This document shows positions 7,281-15,625 of a stretch of 64,000 bases of DNA, piece after piece. The notes beneath the pieces are model-generated. The model saw nothing but the letters and a program-made list of their open reading frames with translations. It had not been told where the DNA came from and made no database searches. Both the position numbers and the translations under genes were made by a program. The stretch is from Hyphomicrobiales bacterium (GTDB lineage: Bacteria; Pseudomonadota; Alphaproteobacteria; Rhizobiales; Rhizobiaceae), in the NCBI GenBank assembly GCA_017305935.1, contig JAFKJU010000010.1:1-64000 (forward strand), read 5' to 3'. Positions within the stretch are counted from its first letter, which is position 1; every line of letters begins with the position of its first letter.

Positions 7281-8456
7281 TTATTCGGCGGGCATCTTGC
7301 AGTCGGCAGCGTAGGAATCGCTATGCGCCGTCAGCACCTTGCTTTCGGTCTTCAGCACCATCTTGCCATCGGCACCCTTTTCCGCCTTCAGCGCGTACCA
7401 GTCCTGCACCGGATGCTGGTTCGGGCCGAACTTGAAGCTGCCGCGCACGGACTTGATGTCCGAGGTCAGCAGCGCCTTGCGGAAGGCGGGCACGTCGTCG
7501 ATGCCGCTCTTTTCGAGGCCGGTGCCGATCAGCAGCGCGGCGTCATAACCTTGCGCGGCATAATAGGTGATCGGGCGGTCGCCGAATTTCGCCTTCCAGG
7601 CGGCAACGAAGGCCTTGTTGACCGGATTGTCGAAATCGTCGTTCCAGTGGCTGGTGACTTGCACGCCCTGCGCGGCATCGCCCACGGCCTGGACGATGAC
7701 ATGATCCAGCGAGGCCGGATGCACGACCATCGGGATATCCTTGAGCAAGCCGGCCTGCTGATATTGCCGCATGAAGGCGATGCCGAGACCGCCGGGCTCG
7801 AATTCATAGACGACATCCGGTTTGGCATTGCGGATCTGCGCCATTTCGGCAGCGAAATCGGCCTGGTCGAGGCTGGTATAGGTCTCGCCGACGACCTCGC
7901 CCTTGTAGAAGCGCTTGAAGGCTTCCATCGTTTCCTTGCCGGCCTGATAGTTGGGCGCGATCAGGAAGGCGCGCTTGTAACCCAGCGACTGGGCGAGCGC
8001 GCCAGCGCTTTCGCCCTGGCTGTCGTCCTGCCAGGAACTGACGAAATAATTCGGATGGCAATCCTTGCCGGCAAAGGTGGCGGACGCCGTGTTGGCGCTG
8101 ACATAGACCGCGTCGTTGTCCAAAATATCCGGCACGGCGGCGAAGGCGACATTGGCGAAGACGATGCCGGTGAACAGCTTGATATCCTGTTCCGACAGCA
8201 TCTTGTCGGCGATCTGCTTGGCATTGCCGGGCTTCAACGCATCGTCTTCGACGACCAGCTCGACCGGCTTGCCGCCAAGCTTGCCGCCTTCGGCATCGAT
8301 GGCGAGCTGAAAGCCATCGCGGATATCCTGCCCGAGATAGCCGGCCGGGCCGGACAGGGTGGTGATCATGCCGATCTTCGTCGCGTCGGCAGCATATGCC
8401 ACGCTCGAAACGGAAAAGGTCAGGCAGGTCGTCGCCAGAAGCGTGCGAAAATTCAT
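7281..8456 (-). CDS. Liv-type ABC transporter substrate-binding protein (copy 1)
   Basis: A 391-residue periplasmic binding protein of the Peripla_BP_6 (leucine/aromatic) family. A signal peptide of about 22 residues ends in SVAYA, followed by the lobe-1 motif KIGMITTLSGPAGYLGQDI. The ATG at 8456 has AAGGGGA upstream and gives a proper signal peptide. It is a close paralogue of the protein encoded at 15626-16789, sharing long stretches such as the GPAGYLGQDIRDGF segment and both chain ends. No permease or ATPase lies beside it, so it probably feeds the LivHMGF set at 16868-20226. Relatives bind aromatic acids as well as branched-chain amino acids. Its location in a ring-cleavage gene cluster favours an aromatic ligand, which is inference. 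A 12-bp box in its promoter recurs before the monooxygenase operon. Confidence 0.85.
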   Translation of the reverse strand: MNFRTLLATTCLTFSVSSVAYAADATKIGMITTLSGPAGYLGQDIRDGFQLAIDAEGGKLGGKPVELVVEDDALKPGNAKQIADKMLSEQDIKLFTGIVFANVAFAAVPDILDNDAVYVSANTASATFAGKDCHPNYFVSSWQDDSQGESAGALAQSLGYKRAFLIAPNYQAGKETMEAFKRFYKGEVVGETYTSLDQADFAAEMAQIRNAKPDVVYEFEPGGLGIAFMRQYQQAGLLKDIPMVVHPASLDHVIVQAVGDAAQGVQVTSHWNDDFDNPVNKAFVAAWKAKFGDRPITYYAAQGYDAALLIGTGLEKSGIDDVPAFRKALLTSDIKSVRGSFKFGPNQHPVQDWYALKAEKGADGKMVLKTESKVLTAHSDSYAADCKMPAE

Positions 8457-8643
8457 GGTGTGGTTCCCCTTGTTGCTGCCCCTCCTGTCGCCCGGCCGCG
8501 GCAAGGCAGGTGGAAACGGGCAGAGTGCATCGAACCGTCATGAAGGGGCGCCCTTCCCGCGGGCAACGGCGCGCGAAACGGGCCGCAGCATGCCGGGATC
8601 GGGCCAGCACCCCTCCTTGCTGTCCGGGGTCAGGATTTGCGCA

Positions 8644-8666
8644 ATTGAAGTTTCCGTAAATGGAAA
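8644..8666. promoter_or_regulatory. Shared 12-bp box plus dyad in the binding-protein promoter
   Basis: ATTGAAGTTTCC at 8644-8655 overlaps the dyad TTTCC-N6-GGAAA at 8651-8666. It lies between the LysR gene and the first binding-protein gene. The same 12 bases recur at 9668-9679, before the monooxygenase operon on the other side of the LysR gene. This is the pattern expected for a LysR regulator acting on both flanking operons. Confidence 0.5.
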
Positions 8667-8697
8667 TCTGTTCGCTCAATTATGAGCAAAGGGAATA

Positions 8698-9624
8698 TCA
8701 GCCATTCATTTCTTCGGCCGTGCGGCGCAGGCTTTCCACCAGCAGCGCGGCGGCCGGCGACAGACGCGATTGCACGCGCGTGGTAATGCCGATCGGCACT
8801 GCCGTCGCCTTCAACGGCACGGGCAGGATGGTCAGCGTTCCCGCCGCCTCCTCACGCCGCGCCACATGAGCGGGGAAGACGCCGAGATAATCCGCATCGG
8901 TCAGCAGCGCCCGGTTGGTCAGCAACGAGACGGATTCCACCGCATGTTGCGGCGGCTCGATCCCCTCCTGATGGAAGGCGATATCGACCTGCTGGCGCAG
9001 GCTGGTTTCGGACGGCGGCAGGATCCATTCCCAATCGAGCAGATCGGCCAAACCGATCCTGGTGCGCCCGGCCAGCGGATGCCCATGGCGGGCGACGACA
9101 CAGGCGACGTCGTCCATCAATCCCTCCTGCACCACCTTCAGCCGGTCGCGGTGCTCCGACAGGCGGCCGACCACCATGTCGAGCTCACCGGCACGCAAGG
9201 CCGGGATCAGCACGTCATTGGTGCCCTCGACGATCTTCACCACCAGACGCGGCCTTTCGCGCTTCAGCCGTGCAATTGCCCTCGGCAGCAATTCGGCAGA
9301 AGCCGAGAGCAGCGTGCCGATGGAAACACGCCCGCCGGTGCCGTCACGCAAATCGGCCAGATGCTCCTCCGCATGGGCAAGCTGGGCGATGACGAGGCGG
9401 GCATGCTCGGCCAGCGCCTCGCCGAACATGGTCGGCACGACGCCGCGATTGGTGCGGTCGAACAGGCGGGTGCGGGTCAGCACCTCGGCCTCCTGCAGCG
9501 CCTTGGTGATTGCCGATTGCGTCATGTTGAGCTGCTTGGAGGCGCGCACCAGATTGCCCTCGTCGACGATTGCCACCACCATGCGCAGATGGCGGATGGT
9601 CAGGTGGTTGGTCATCGCCTTCAT
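8698..9624 (-). CDS. LysR family transcriptional regulator
   Basis: A 308-residue LysR regulator. An N-terminal winged helix-turn-helix (about residues 7-65, with VRASKQLNMTQSAITKALQ) is followed by a two-lobed effector domain. The N-terminus resembles the PcaQ/GbpR branch, which controls aromatic acid and sugar uptake genes in rhizobia. The ATG at 9624 follows GAGGACG. It lies between the first binding-protein gene and the divergent monooxygenase operon, and the two promoter regions it faces share the box ATTGAAGTTTCC. It probably activates both in response to the pathway substrate or an intermediate; the effector is unknown. Confidence 0.87.
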   Translation of the reverse strand: MKAMTNHLTIRHLRMVVAIVDEGNLVRASKQLNMTQSAITKALQEAEVLTRTRLFDRTNRGVVPTMFGEALAEHARLVIAQLAHAEEHLADLRDGTGGRVSIGTLLSASAELLPRAIARLKRERPRLVVKIVEGTNDVLIPALRAGELDMVVGRLSEHRDRLKVVQEGLMDDVACVVARHGHPLAGRTRIGLADLLDWEWILPPSETSLRQQVDIAFHQEGIEPPQHAVESVSLLTNRALLTDADYLGVFPAHVARREEAAGTLTILPVPLKATAVPIGITTRVQSRLSPAAALLVESLRRTAEEMNG

Positions 9625-9667
9625 GGTCGTCCTCGCCTATTAGAATTTATTGATATTCCTGTTGGTC

Positions 9668-9679
9668 ATTGAAGTTTCC
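9668..9679. promoter_or_regulatory. Second copy of the 12-bp box before the monooxygenase operon
   Basis: ATTGAAGTTTCC, identical to 8644-8655, lies 91 bases upstream of the monooxygenase start and 44 bases from the LysR start. It is part of a longer T/A-rich stretch from 9640. It is probably the binding site of the adjacent LysR regulator. Confidence 0.5.
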
Positions 9680-9770
9680 ACAGAATTCACTTGCCAGCAA
9701 GCCGGCGCTGCGGAAATCTGACCGCAAAACAGGTCGGCGGCCCATTGGCCGGTCCGAGGGGAGTCAATCA

Positions 9771-10925
9771 ATGTCAGAACAGAACAAAGCCCGCCATGCC
9801 GAAATCGCCGGCGCGGGCATCGGCGGCCTGACCGCCGCCATCGCCCTTGCGCAGCGGGGTTGGAGCGTGACCGTGCATGAGCGCGCGCCGAACCTGCGCA
9901 CCTTCGGCGCCGGCATCTATATCTGGAGCAACGGGCTTCGCGTGCTGAAGGCGCTCGGCGCCTATGACCAGGCAACCGTCGGCGCCCATATCGGCCCGCA
10001 ATTCCACACCCGCGACCACAACGACACGACCATGGAAGAGATTCCGATCAATGGTCCGGGCGACGCGCGGCTGATCACCATCCTGCGCGAAACGCTGATC
10101 AACACGCTGGTCGACGTCGCCCGTAAAAACAATGTCGAAATCCGCACCAGCTCCGCCGCCATCGGCGCAACACCGGAAGGCGAATTGCTGCTGGCAGACG
10201 GCTCGGCGCGCAAGGCCGATCTGGTGGTCGGCGCCGATGGCATCAACTCCAATGTCCGCGATTCCCTCGATCTGATGCTGTATCGCAAGCATCTCGGCTA
10301 TGGCGCGATCCGCATGCTGATCCCGCGCGCCGAGGGCGACGTGCCGCCGGAGGACGAGAACCGCTACATCGAATATTTCACCGGCACGCGCCGCATTCTC
10401 TATACGCCGGCCAGCGAGAGGGATCTCTATGTGGCGCTGTGCTGTGCTGCCGACGATGCCGAGGCGCTGAAGGTGCCGGCCGACCGGGACTTGTGGACGC
10501 AATCCTTCCCGCATCTCGCCCATCTCGTCGCCCGCTTCGGCGATGCCGGCCGGTGGGATGCCTTCGAGGTGGTCAAGCTCAAGCGCTGGGGCAAGGGGCG
10601 CGTCGCCATCCTCGGCGATGCCGCGCACGCCATGCCCCCCTATCTCGGCCAGGGCGGCGGCTGCGCGCTGATGAACGGGCTGGCGCTCGCCGATGCCGTC
10701 GGCGCCGCCGACGACATTCCGCAGGCGCTGGAACGATGGGAAGAGCGCGAACGGCCGCTGACCGAGCACACGCAGGACACCGCCGAGCGGCTGGGCGACA
10801 TGAATTTCTGGCCGGACGACATCCGTTCGCAGGTGCTGAAGATCACCGGGCAGAGCCCGGAGATCGGCGCCATCCGCATGCGCACCGCCCGCCATGTGCC
10901 CACCGCCGCCGATTTCGACGTTTGA
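9771..10925 (+). CDS. FAD-dependent monooxygenase of the N-heteroaromatic hydroxylase type
   Basis: A 384-residue group A flavoprotein hydroxylase. It has an N-terminal GxGxxG FAD motif (AGAGIGGLTAAIAL, about residues 13-26), the DG motif ADLVVGADGINSNVR (about 174-188) and the GD motif GRVAILGDAAHAMPP (about 280-294). The segment FGAGIYIWSNGLRVL is very like 2-methyl-3-hydroxypyridine-5-carboxylate oxygenase of Mesorhizobium loti, a vitamin B6-degrading enzyme; quinolone hydroxylases such as PqsH/AqdB are in the same broad family. The ATG at 9771 is chosen because the protein then begins shortly before the FAD fold. It heads a three-gene operon with the HOD-like dioxygenase and the hydrolase, so the likely job is hydroxylation of a 4-quinolone or pyridine ring next to the oxo group. 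The actual substrate is unknown. Confidence 0.85.
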   Translation: MSEQNKARHAEIAGAGIGGLTAAIALAQRGWSVTVHERAPNLRTFGAGIYIWSNGLRVLKALGAYDQATVGAHIGPQFHTRDHNDTTMEEIPINGPGDARLITILRETLINTLVDVARKNNVEIRTSSAAIGATPEGELLLADGSARKADLVVGADGINSNVRDSLDLMLYRKHLGYGAIRMLIPRAEGDVPPEDENRYIEYFTGTRRILYTPASERDLYVALCCAADDAEALKVPADRDLWTQSFPHLAHLVARFGDAGRWDAFEVVKLKRWGKGRVAILGDAAHAMPPYLGQGGGCALMNGLALADAVGAADDIPQALERWEERERPLTEHTQDTAERLGDMNFWPDDIRSQVLKITGQSPEIGAIRMRTARHVPTAADFDV

Positions 10926-10954
10926 GCGCTCATTCTTTTTTCGGGAGATTTTTC

Positions 10955-11743
10955 ATGCAATCCATTCAGATCGGCCACAACACCCTGTCCTTCGACGATG
11001 CCGGCGAAGGTCCGGTGCTGCTGCTGCTTTCGGGCTGGTGTCAGGATCACCGCCTGTTCAAGACGCTGGCGCCGGAACTGGCCAAGACCCACCGCGTCAT
11101 CCGCCTCGACTGGCGCGGCCATGGCGAGCATCGCGCGCATGACGGCGATTTCACCACCGATCAGCAGGCCGACGACGTCATCGCTTTCCTCGACGCGATG
11201 AAGATCGACAGCCTCGTGCCGGTCTCCACCTCGCATGGCGGCTGGGCCAATATCGAAGTGACGGATCGCCTCGGCCCGGCGCGCATCCCGCGCTCCGTCG
11301 TCATCGACTGGATCCAGACGACGCCGAACGAAGCCTTCTTCTCGATGATCGACCATATCCAGGATCGCACCAACTGGGAAAACGGCCGCGGCGATTTCTT
11401 CAATTACTGGATCGGCGATATCGAAAACCGGGATATCATCGACCACGTCAACAAGGAGATGGCGGGCTACAGCTTCGAAATGTGGGCGCGCTCCGGCCGC
11501 GAGATCGCCAAAGCCTATCGCAAATGGGGCAACCCGATGCAGCGCATGGCGGCCATGAAGCAACACCGCCCGATCACCCATATCTATTCGCAGCCCTTCG
11601 AGCCGGAATATGCGCAGGCGCAGCTCGATTTCGCCGCGCAAAATCCGTGGTACAAGCCGCAGAAGCTGCCGGGCAAGACGCATTTCCCGACGCTGGAACA
11701 GCCGCTGGTGATGGCCGAGACCATCCGCGCCTTCGTCGCCTGA
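10955..11743 (+). CDS. Cofactor-free 2,4-dioxygenase of the HOD/QDO type (alpha/beta-hydrolase fold)
   Basis: A 262-residue alpha/beta-hydrolase-fold protein whose whole length follows 1H-3-hydroxy-4-oxoquinaldine 2,4-dioxygenase (HOD) with a constant offset of eight residues. The triad of HOD (Ser101, Asp126, His251) is matched by Ser93 in TSHGGW, Asp118 in VVIDWIQ and His243 in KTHFP. The cap segment (MWARSGREI, PMQRMAAMK, IYSQPFEPEY) also matches HOD. These enzymes need no metal or cofactor; they cleave 3-hydroxy-4-quinolones to an N-acylanthranilate and release carbon monoxide. Two histidines near the HOD active site are replaced here (Gln30 for His38, Thr92 for His100), so the substrate or rate may differ. 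It lies 29 bases after the monooxygenase and 14 bases before the hydrolase, in one operon. An ordinary esterase is less likely given the full-length match recalled from the HOD sequence. Confidence 0.8.
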   Translation: MQSIQIGHNTLSFDDAGEGPVLLLLSGWCQDHRLFKTLAPELAKTHRVIRLDWRGHGEHRAHDGDFTTDQQADDVIAFLDAMKIDSLVPVSTSHGGWANIEVTDRLGPARIPRSVVIDWIQTTPNEAFFSMIDHIQDRTNWENGRGDFFNYWIGDIENRDIIDHVNKEMAGYSFEMWARSGREIAKAYRKWGNPMQRMAAMKQHRPITHIYSQPFEPEYAQAQLDFAAQNPWYKPQKLPGKTHFPTLEQPLVMAETIRAFVA

Positions 11744-11757
11744 CCCGGAGGGAAGAC

Positions 11758-12639
11758 ATGACCGATATCGCCGCAGAAGCCGGCTGGCCGCGCGAACGCC
11801 TCGACCGCGACTACAGCGCCCGGGGCTCCGTGACAGCAGAGGTGTTCGACGCCGCCATGGCGGCCTATCGCAGCACCTCGGATGCCGTGCGCCCCGACTG
11901 GCTGACAGCGGCCGACATTGTCTATGACGAGACGAGCGGCCAGGCCATCGACGTCTACGGCGCGAAAGACGGCGAATTGCGGCCGGTCTTCCTCTTCATC
12001 CATGGCGGTTATTGGCGGATGCTGTCGAAGGCGGAGTCCGCCTTCATGGCCGCGCCGCTCGGCGAAAATGGCATCGCCACCGCCGTCGTCGATTACCGCC
12101 TGTCGCCGGCGGTCGGTCTCGACGAAATCGTCCGCGAGGTGCGCGCCGCCGTCGCCTATCTCTGGACGCATGGCGAAAGTCTCGGCATCGACCGCAACCG
12201 GATATACGTCGGCGGCAGCTCCGCCGGCGGCCACCTGACCGGCGCGGTCCTCTCCGGCGGCTGGCAGCGCCAGTTCGGCGTGCCGGAGGATGTCGTCAGG
12301 GGCGCGATGCCGATCAGCGGCCTCTTCCATCTCGCCCCGATTTCCCGCTCCTTCGTGCAGGACTGGCTGAACCTGCCGGACGACCAGGTCGCCCTGCTCA
12401 GCCCGGCGGAAAATATTCCCACCCAAGGCTGCCCCATCGTCGTCGCCTATGCCGCCGGCGAGCCGGACGGATTCAAGCGCCAATCGGCCGAATACGACCG
12501 GCTTTGGCGCAAAGCCGGCTTCGAAAGCCGCCTAATGGAAATCCCCAGCCGCAACCATTTCGATGTGTTGCTCGACCTTGCCGACGGCGAAAGCCTGTTG
12601 TCGCGCACGCTGGTCGACCTGATCAGGGGGACGCGCTGA
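11758..12639 (+). CDS. Alpha/beta hydrolase, kynurenine formamidase-like
   Basis: A 293-residue alpha/beta hydrolase with the oxyanion motif HGGYWR (about residues 82-87) typical of arylformamidases. The nucleophile elbow is GGSSAGGHL (Ser near 155), and the probable catalytic histidine is in SRNHFDVL near the C-terminus. Kynurenine formamidases hydrolyse N-formylkynurenine, and related enzymes act on N-formyl- or N-acylanthranilates. It is the third gene of the operon after a monooxygenase and a HOD-like dioxygenase whose product would be an N-acylanthranilate. The natural reading is removal of the N-acyl group to leave an anthranilate; this parallels the aqdA-B-C gene sets for alkylquinolone breakdown. 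The start is firm, with GGAGG seven bases upstream of the ATG. Confidence 0.8.
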   Translation: MTDIAAEAGWPRERLDRDYSARGSVTAEVFDAAMAAYRSTSDAVRPDWLTAADIVYDETSGQAIDVYGAKDGELRPVFLFIHGGYWRMLSKAESAFMAAPLGENGIATAVVDYRLSPAVGLDEIVREVRAAVAYLWTHGESLGIDRNRIYVGGSSAGGHLTGAVLSGGWQRQFGVPEDVVRGAMPISGLFHLAPISRSFVQDWLNLPDDQVALLSPAENIPTQGCPIVVAYAAGEPDGFKRQSAEYDRLWRKAGFESRLMEIPSRNHFDVLLDLADGESLLSRTLVDLIRGTR

Positions 12640-12682
12640 GGTCTCAGCGTGGGCTTTCCACCGCACCTTACTCCACACTCAA

Positions 12683-12789
12683 CGTCATGCTCGGCCTTGT
12701 GCCGAGCATCTGCCGATGACTGCCAAGCCATTGACGTTAAAGGATATATCTGACGTGCTCAGATCCTCGGCACAAGGCCGAGGATGACG
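12683..12789. repeat. Inverted pair of mosaic palindromic repeats
   Basis: A 30-base element at 12683-12712 (CGTCATGCTCGG, CTTG core, CCGAGCATCTG) is repeated in inverted orientation at 12760-12789. The copies differ only at paired positions (GCTCGG/CCGAGC versus CCTCGG/CCGAGG), so each keeps its own internal palindrome. This resembles the short interspersed palindromes with GTCAT-CTCGG ends known from Rhizobiales. It sits between the convergent ends of the hydrolase and LysR genes and may also act as a terminator. Confidence 0.7.
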
Positions 12790-12823
12790 AAGGAGAGGTT
12801 GTCGGACGTTATCGAGGGGCCCC

Positions 12824-13735
12824 TCACCGCGCCTCCTGCGGCGTCAATTGCTGCGCGAACCGGCGGATGACCTGCGAGAAAGCCTGCACGGCCGGCGAGA
12901 CCGAGCGGCCGCTGGCATGGATCAAGACGATCTCGCGGGAGATGACCGGCTCCACCAGCTGCCTTCCATTGACCTTGCGGTAACGGGCAGCGGCAAGCGC
13001 GTAGGTCGGCAGCACGGCGACGCCGAGGCCGGCCTCCACCAACGCGATCGCCGTCGTCACCTGCGCCACCTCGAAGGCCGGTTTCAGCGGCAGTTCGCAG
13101 CTTTCGAACCCTACTTCCACCAACAGCCGGATGCCGCTGTCGCGCGTCAGCGTCACCAGCGGATAATCTGCCAACTCGCTCCAGCACACCGGCTCGCTGC
13201 CATTCAGCGGGCTGGCCTCATCGCAAAACAGCATCAGGCTGTCGCGCACCAGCGCCACGCGCTCTATCCCTTCTTCCGAGGGCTGAAAGGTGCCGATGCC
13301 GCAATCGGCCTTGCCGTTGCGGACGCTCTCGACGATCTGCTCGGTGCCGACATCGGCGATCTGCACCGAAATGCCGGGAAAGCGCCGGCGGAATTCGGCA
13401 ATCGCCTGCGGCAGCACCACGGCGGCCAGCAGTGGCGGGGCAGCGACCGTCAGCCGGCCGCGCTTGCGCTCGGCCAGTTCATGCACGCTCTCAACCGCAT
13501 GCTCCAGTTCCTCGATCACCTTGGCGGCCGATTGCTGGAATTCGCGGCCGGCATCGGTCAACTCGACGCGGCGCGTCGTGCGGTCGAACAGGCGCACGCC
13601 GAGTTCCGCCTCCAGATCCTTGATCGCCTGCGACAGTGCCGGCTGCGCCGTGTTCAGCCGTTTCGAGGCGCCGGAAAAGCTGCCATATTCGGCAACCGCG
13701 AGAAAGCATTCGATCTGCTTGAGGGTGATTTTCAT
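12824..13735 (-). CDS. LysR family transcriptional regulator
   Basis: A 303-residue LysR protein. The N-terminal helix-turn-helix (residues about 3-60, with SFSGASKRLNTAQPALSQAI) is of the CbbR/CysB-like type, followed by a substrate-binding effector domain. It is transcribed away from the DapA-family and 3-hydroxyanthranilate dioxygenase genes across a 271-base divergent region containing an AT-rich stretch (13764-13800). It probably controls that second operon and perhaps the transporter. Having two LysR genes in one island suggests separate control of the upper (quinolone to anthranilate) and lower (ring-opening and uptake) parts. The effector is unknown. Confidence 0.87.
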   Translation of the reverse strand: MKITLKQIECFLAVAEYGSFSGASKRLNTAQPALSQAIKDLEAELGVRLFDRTTRRVELTDAGREFQQSAAKVIEELEHAVESVHELAERKRGRLTVAAPPLLAAVVLPQAIAEFRRRFPGISVQIADVGTEQIVESVRNGKADCGIGTFQPSEEGIERVALVRDSLMLFCDEASPLNGSEPVCWSELADYPLVTLTRDSGIRLLVEVGFESCELPLKPAFEVAQVTTAIALVEAGLGVAVLPTYALAAARYRKVNGRQLVEPVISREIVLIHASGRSVSPAVQAFSQVIRRFAQQLTPQEAR

Positions 13736-14006
13736 GATGCCGCCAACTTATCGCGAAATGCTATGAATTAATATCAATATTTGCAATTGCCATATATATC
13801 GTATGGGTGTCTTCTGCCATCAACAAAAGAGGGGGCCGCCAAAGAGCGGTTCGAGGCAGAGATTTGAACGTCACCGCAACCAAAGCCATTGTCGATGCCG
13901 GGCCGGATGCCATTCCGTCCGCATCCCCGTGCCGTGACGCAACCCGACAGGCGGATTATCGATGAAATACAGAAAGAAGGATGCGAAGGCCCATTCGCGG
14001 GAGACG

Positions 14007-14915
14007 ATGAAGGGGATCTGGGCGGCGGCGCTGATGCCGTTCACGCCCTCGCTCGCCATCGACGAGGACGGCTTCCGCCGCAACATCGACCACTGGATCG
14101 GCGACCTCGGCATCGACGGCTTCTTCATCGCCGGCAAGCAGGGCGAGTTCTTCTCCATGTCGGTGGACGAACGCAAGCGCTGCTTCGACATCGCCGTCGA
14201 TGCCTGCGGCGACCGGGCGCAGACGATCATGTCCTGCTCCGACCAGAACATGGACGTGGTCATCGACCTCGCCAAGCACGCCCAGAAGGCCGGCGCCGAT
14301 TACATCGTCGTGCATGCTCCGATCCTGCACTTCTTCAAGGAGCAGGACCAGACGCTGCTCAATTACTACCGCCGCATCGCCGACCAGGTGGATATCGGCA
14401 TCGCCCTGTGGAGTCATCCCGACAGCGGCTACCTGATGAGCCCTCAGCTTTGCAACCAGTTGGCCGATATCGAGAATGTCGTGGCGATCAAATACAGCGT
14501 GCCGCGGCCGATGTATGCCGAACTGACCCGGCTTGCCGGTGACCGTATCCTCGTCAGCACGGCTTCAGAAGAAGAGTGGCTGGACAATATCCTCGAACTC
14601 AACTGGCAGCTCTACCTCTGCTCGTCGCCGCCCTATCTGATCCAGACGGCCAAGGACAAGCGCATGCGCGAATATACCGACCTCGCCTTCGCCGGCGAAG
14701 CGGAGCGCGCACGCAAAATCCGCGACAGCCTGGAGCCGGTGCGCGCGGCGCTGAAATCCACCCGCCCGGCGGAAAAACCGCATGCGCACCAGAAATACTG
14801 GCAGGACCTGCTCGGCCAGACCGGCGGCGCGGTGCGCCCGCCGCTCTTGGAACTGACCGAGGAGGAAAAGCGGGCGACGCACATCGCCTTCGAGCAATGC
14901 GGGCTGAAAATCTGA
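14007..14915 (+). CDS. Dihydrodipicolinate synthase (DapA) family lyase
   Basis: A 302-residue class I aldolase-fold protein. The N-terminal beta strand (MKGIWAAALMPFTP) and the GADYIVVHAPI strand are typical, and the Schiff-base lysine is in VVAIKYSVP (about residue 160). Family members include dihydrodipicolinate synthase, N-acetylneuraminate lyase and hydratase-aldolases that remove pyruvate from aromatic breakdown products. As dapA is a housekeeping gene and this copy lies directly before 3-hydroxyanthranilate dioxygenase, a catabolic hydratase-aldolase role is more likely; the substrate is unknown. ATG 14007 is chosen because the family begins there. An in-frame ATG at 13962 overlaps the stop of a short open frame (ATGA) and could be used instead. 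Confidence 0.75.
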   Translation: MKGIWAAALMPFTPSLAIDEDGFRRNIDHWIGDLGIDGFFIAGKQGEFFSMSVDERKRCFDIAVDACGDRAQTIMSCSDQNMDVVIDLAKHAQKAGADYIVVHAPILHFFKEQDQTLLNYYRRIADQVDIGIALWSHPDSGYLMSPQLCNQLADIENVVAIKYSVPRPMYAELTRLAGDRILVSTASEEEWLDNILELNWQLYLCSSPPYLIQTAKDKRMREYTDLAFAGEAERARKIRDSLEPVRAALKSTRPAEKPHAHQKYWQDLLGQTGGAVRPPLLELTEEEKRATHIAFEQCGLKI

Positions 14916-15509
<594 letters not shown>

Positions 15510-15532
15510 TTGCACGACGGCCGTGCCTTCCG

Positions 15533-15560
15533 CCCCGCTTTGCGATTCCGCGAAGCGGGG
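15533..15560 (+). terminator. Hairpin between dioxygenase and binding-protein genes
   Basis: CCCCGCTT pairs with AAGCGGGG around a 12-base loop that itself contains a GCG/CGC pair. No clear T-run follows, so this is more likely a partial terminator or mRNA processing hairpin that lets expression of the following binding-protein gene be set separately. Confidence 0.4.
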
Positions 15561-15625
15561 TCGATCGTTCGGCCGGCGCCGCGTCAGCGGCATTTTTCAT
15601 CAACGCTTTCCAGTCGAGGTTAGAC

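Noticed and set aside
9771-10925. Salicylate hydroxylase
   Set aside because: The FAD and GD motifs are common to the whole group; the FGAGIYIWSNGLRVL segment and the operon partners fit an N-heterocycle hydroxylase better.
14007-14915. Housekeeping dapA (lysine synthesis)
   Set aside because: It has the fold and Schiff-base lysine, but sits in a catabolic operon and lacks the close similarity expected of biosynthetic DapA; named only at family level.
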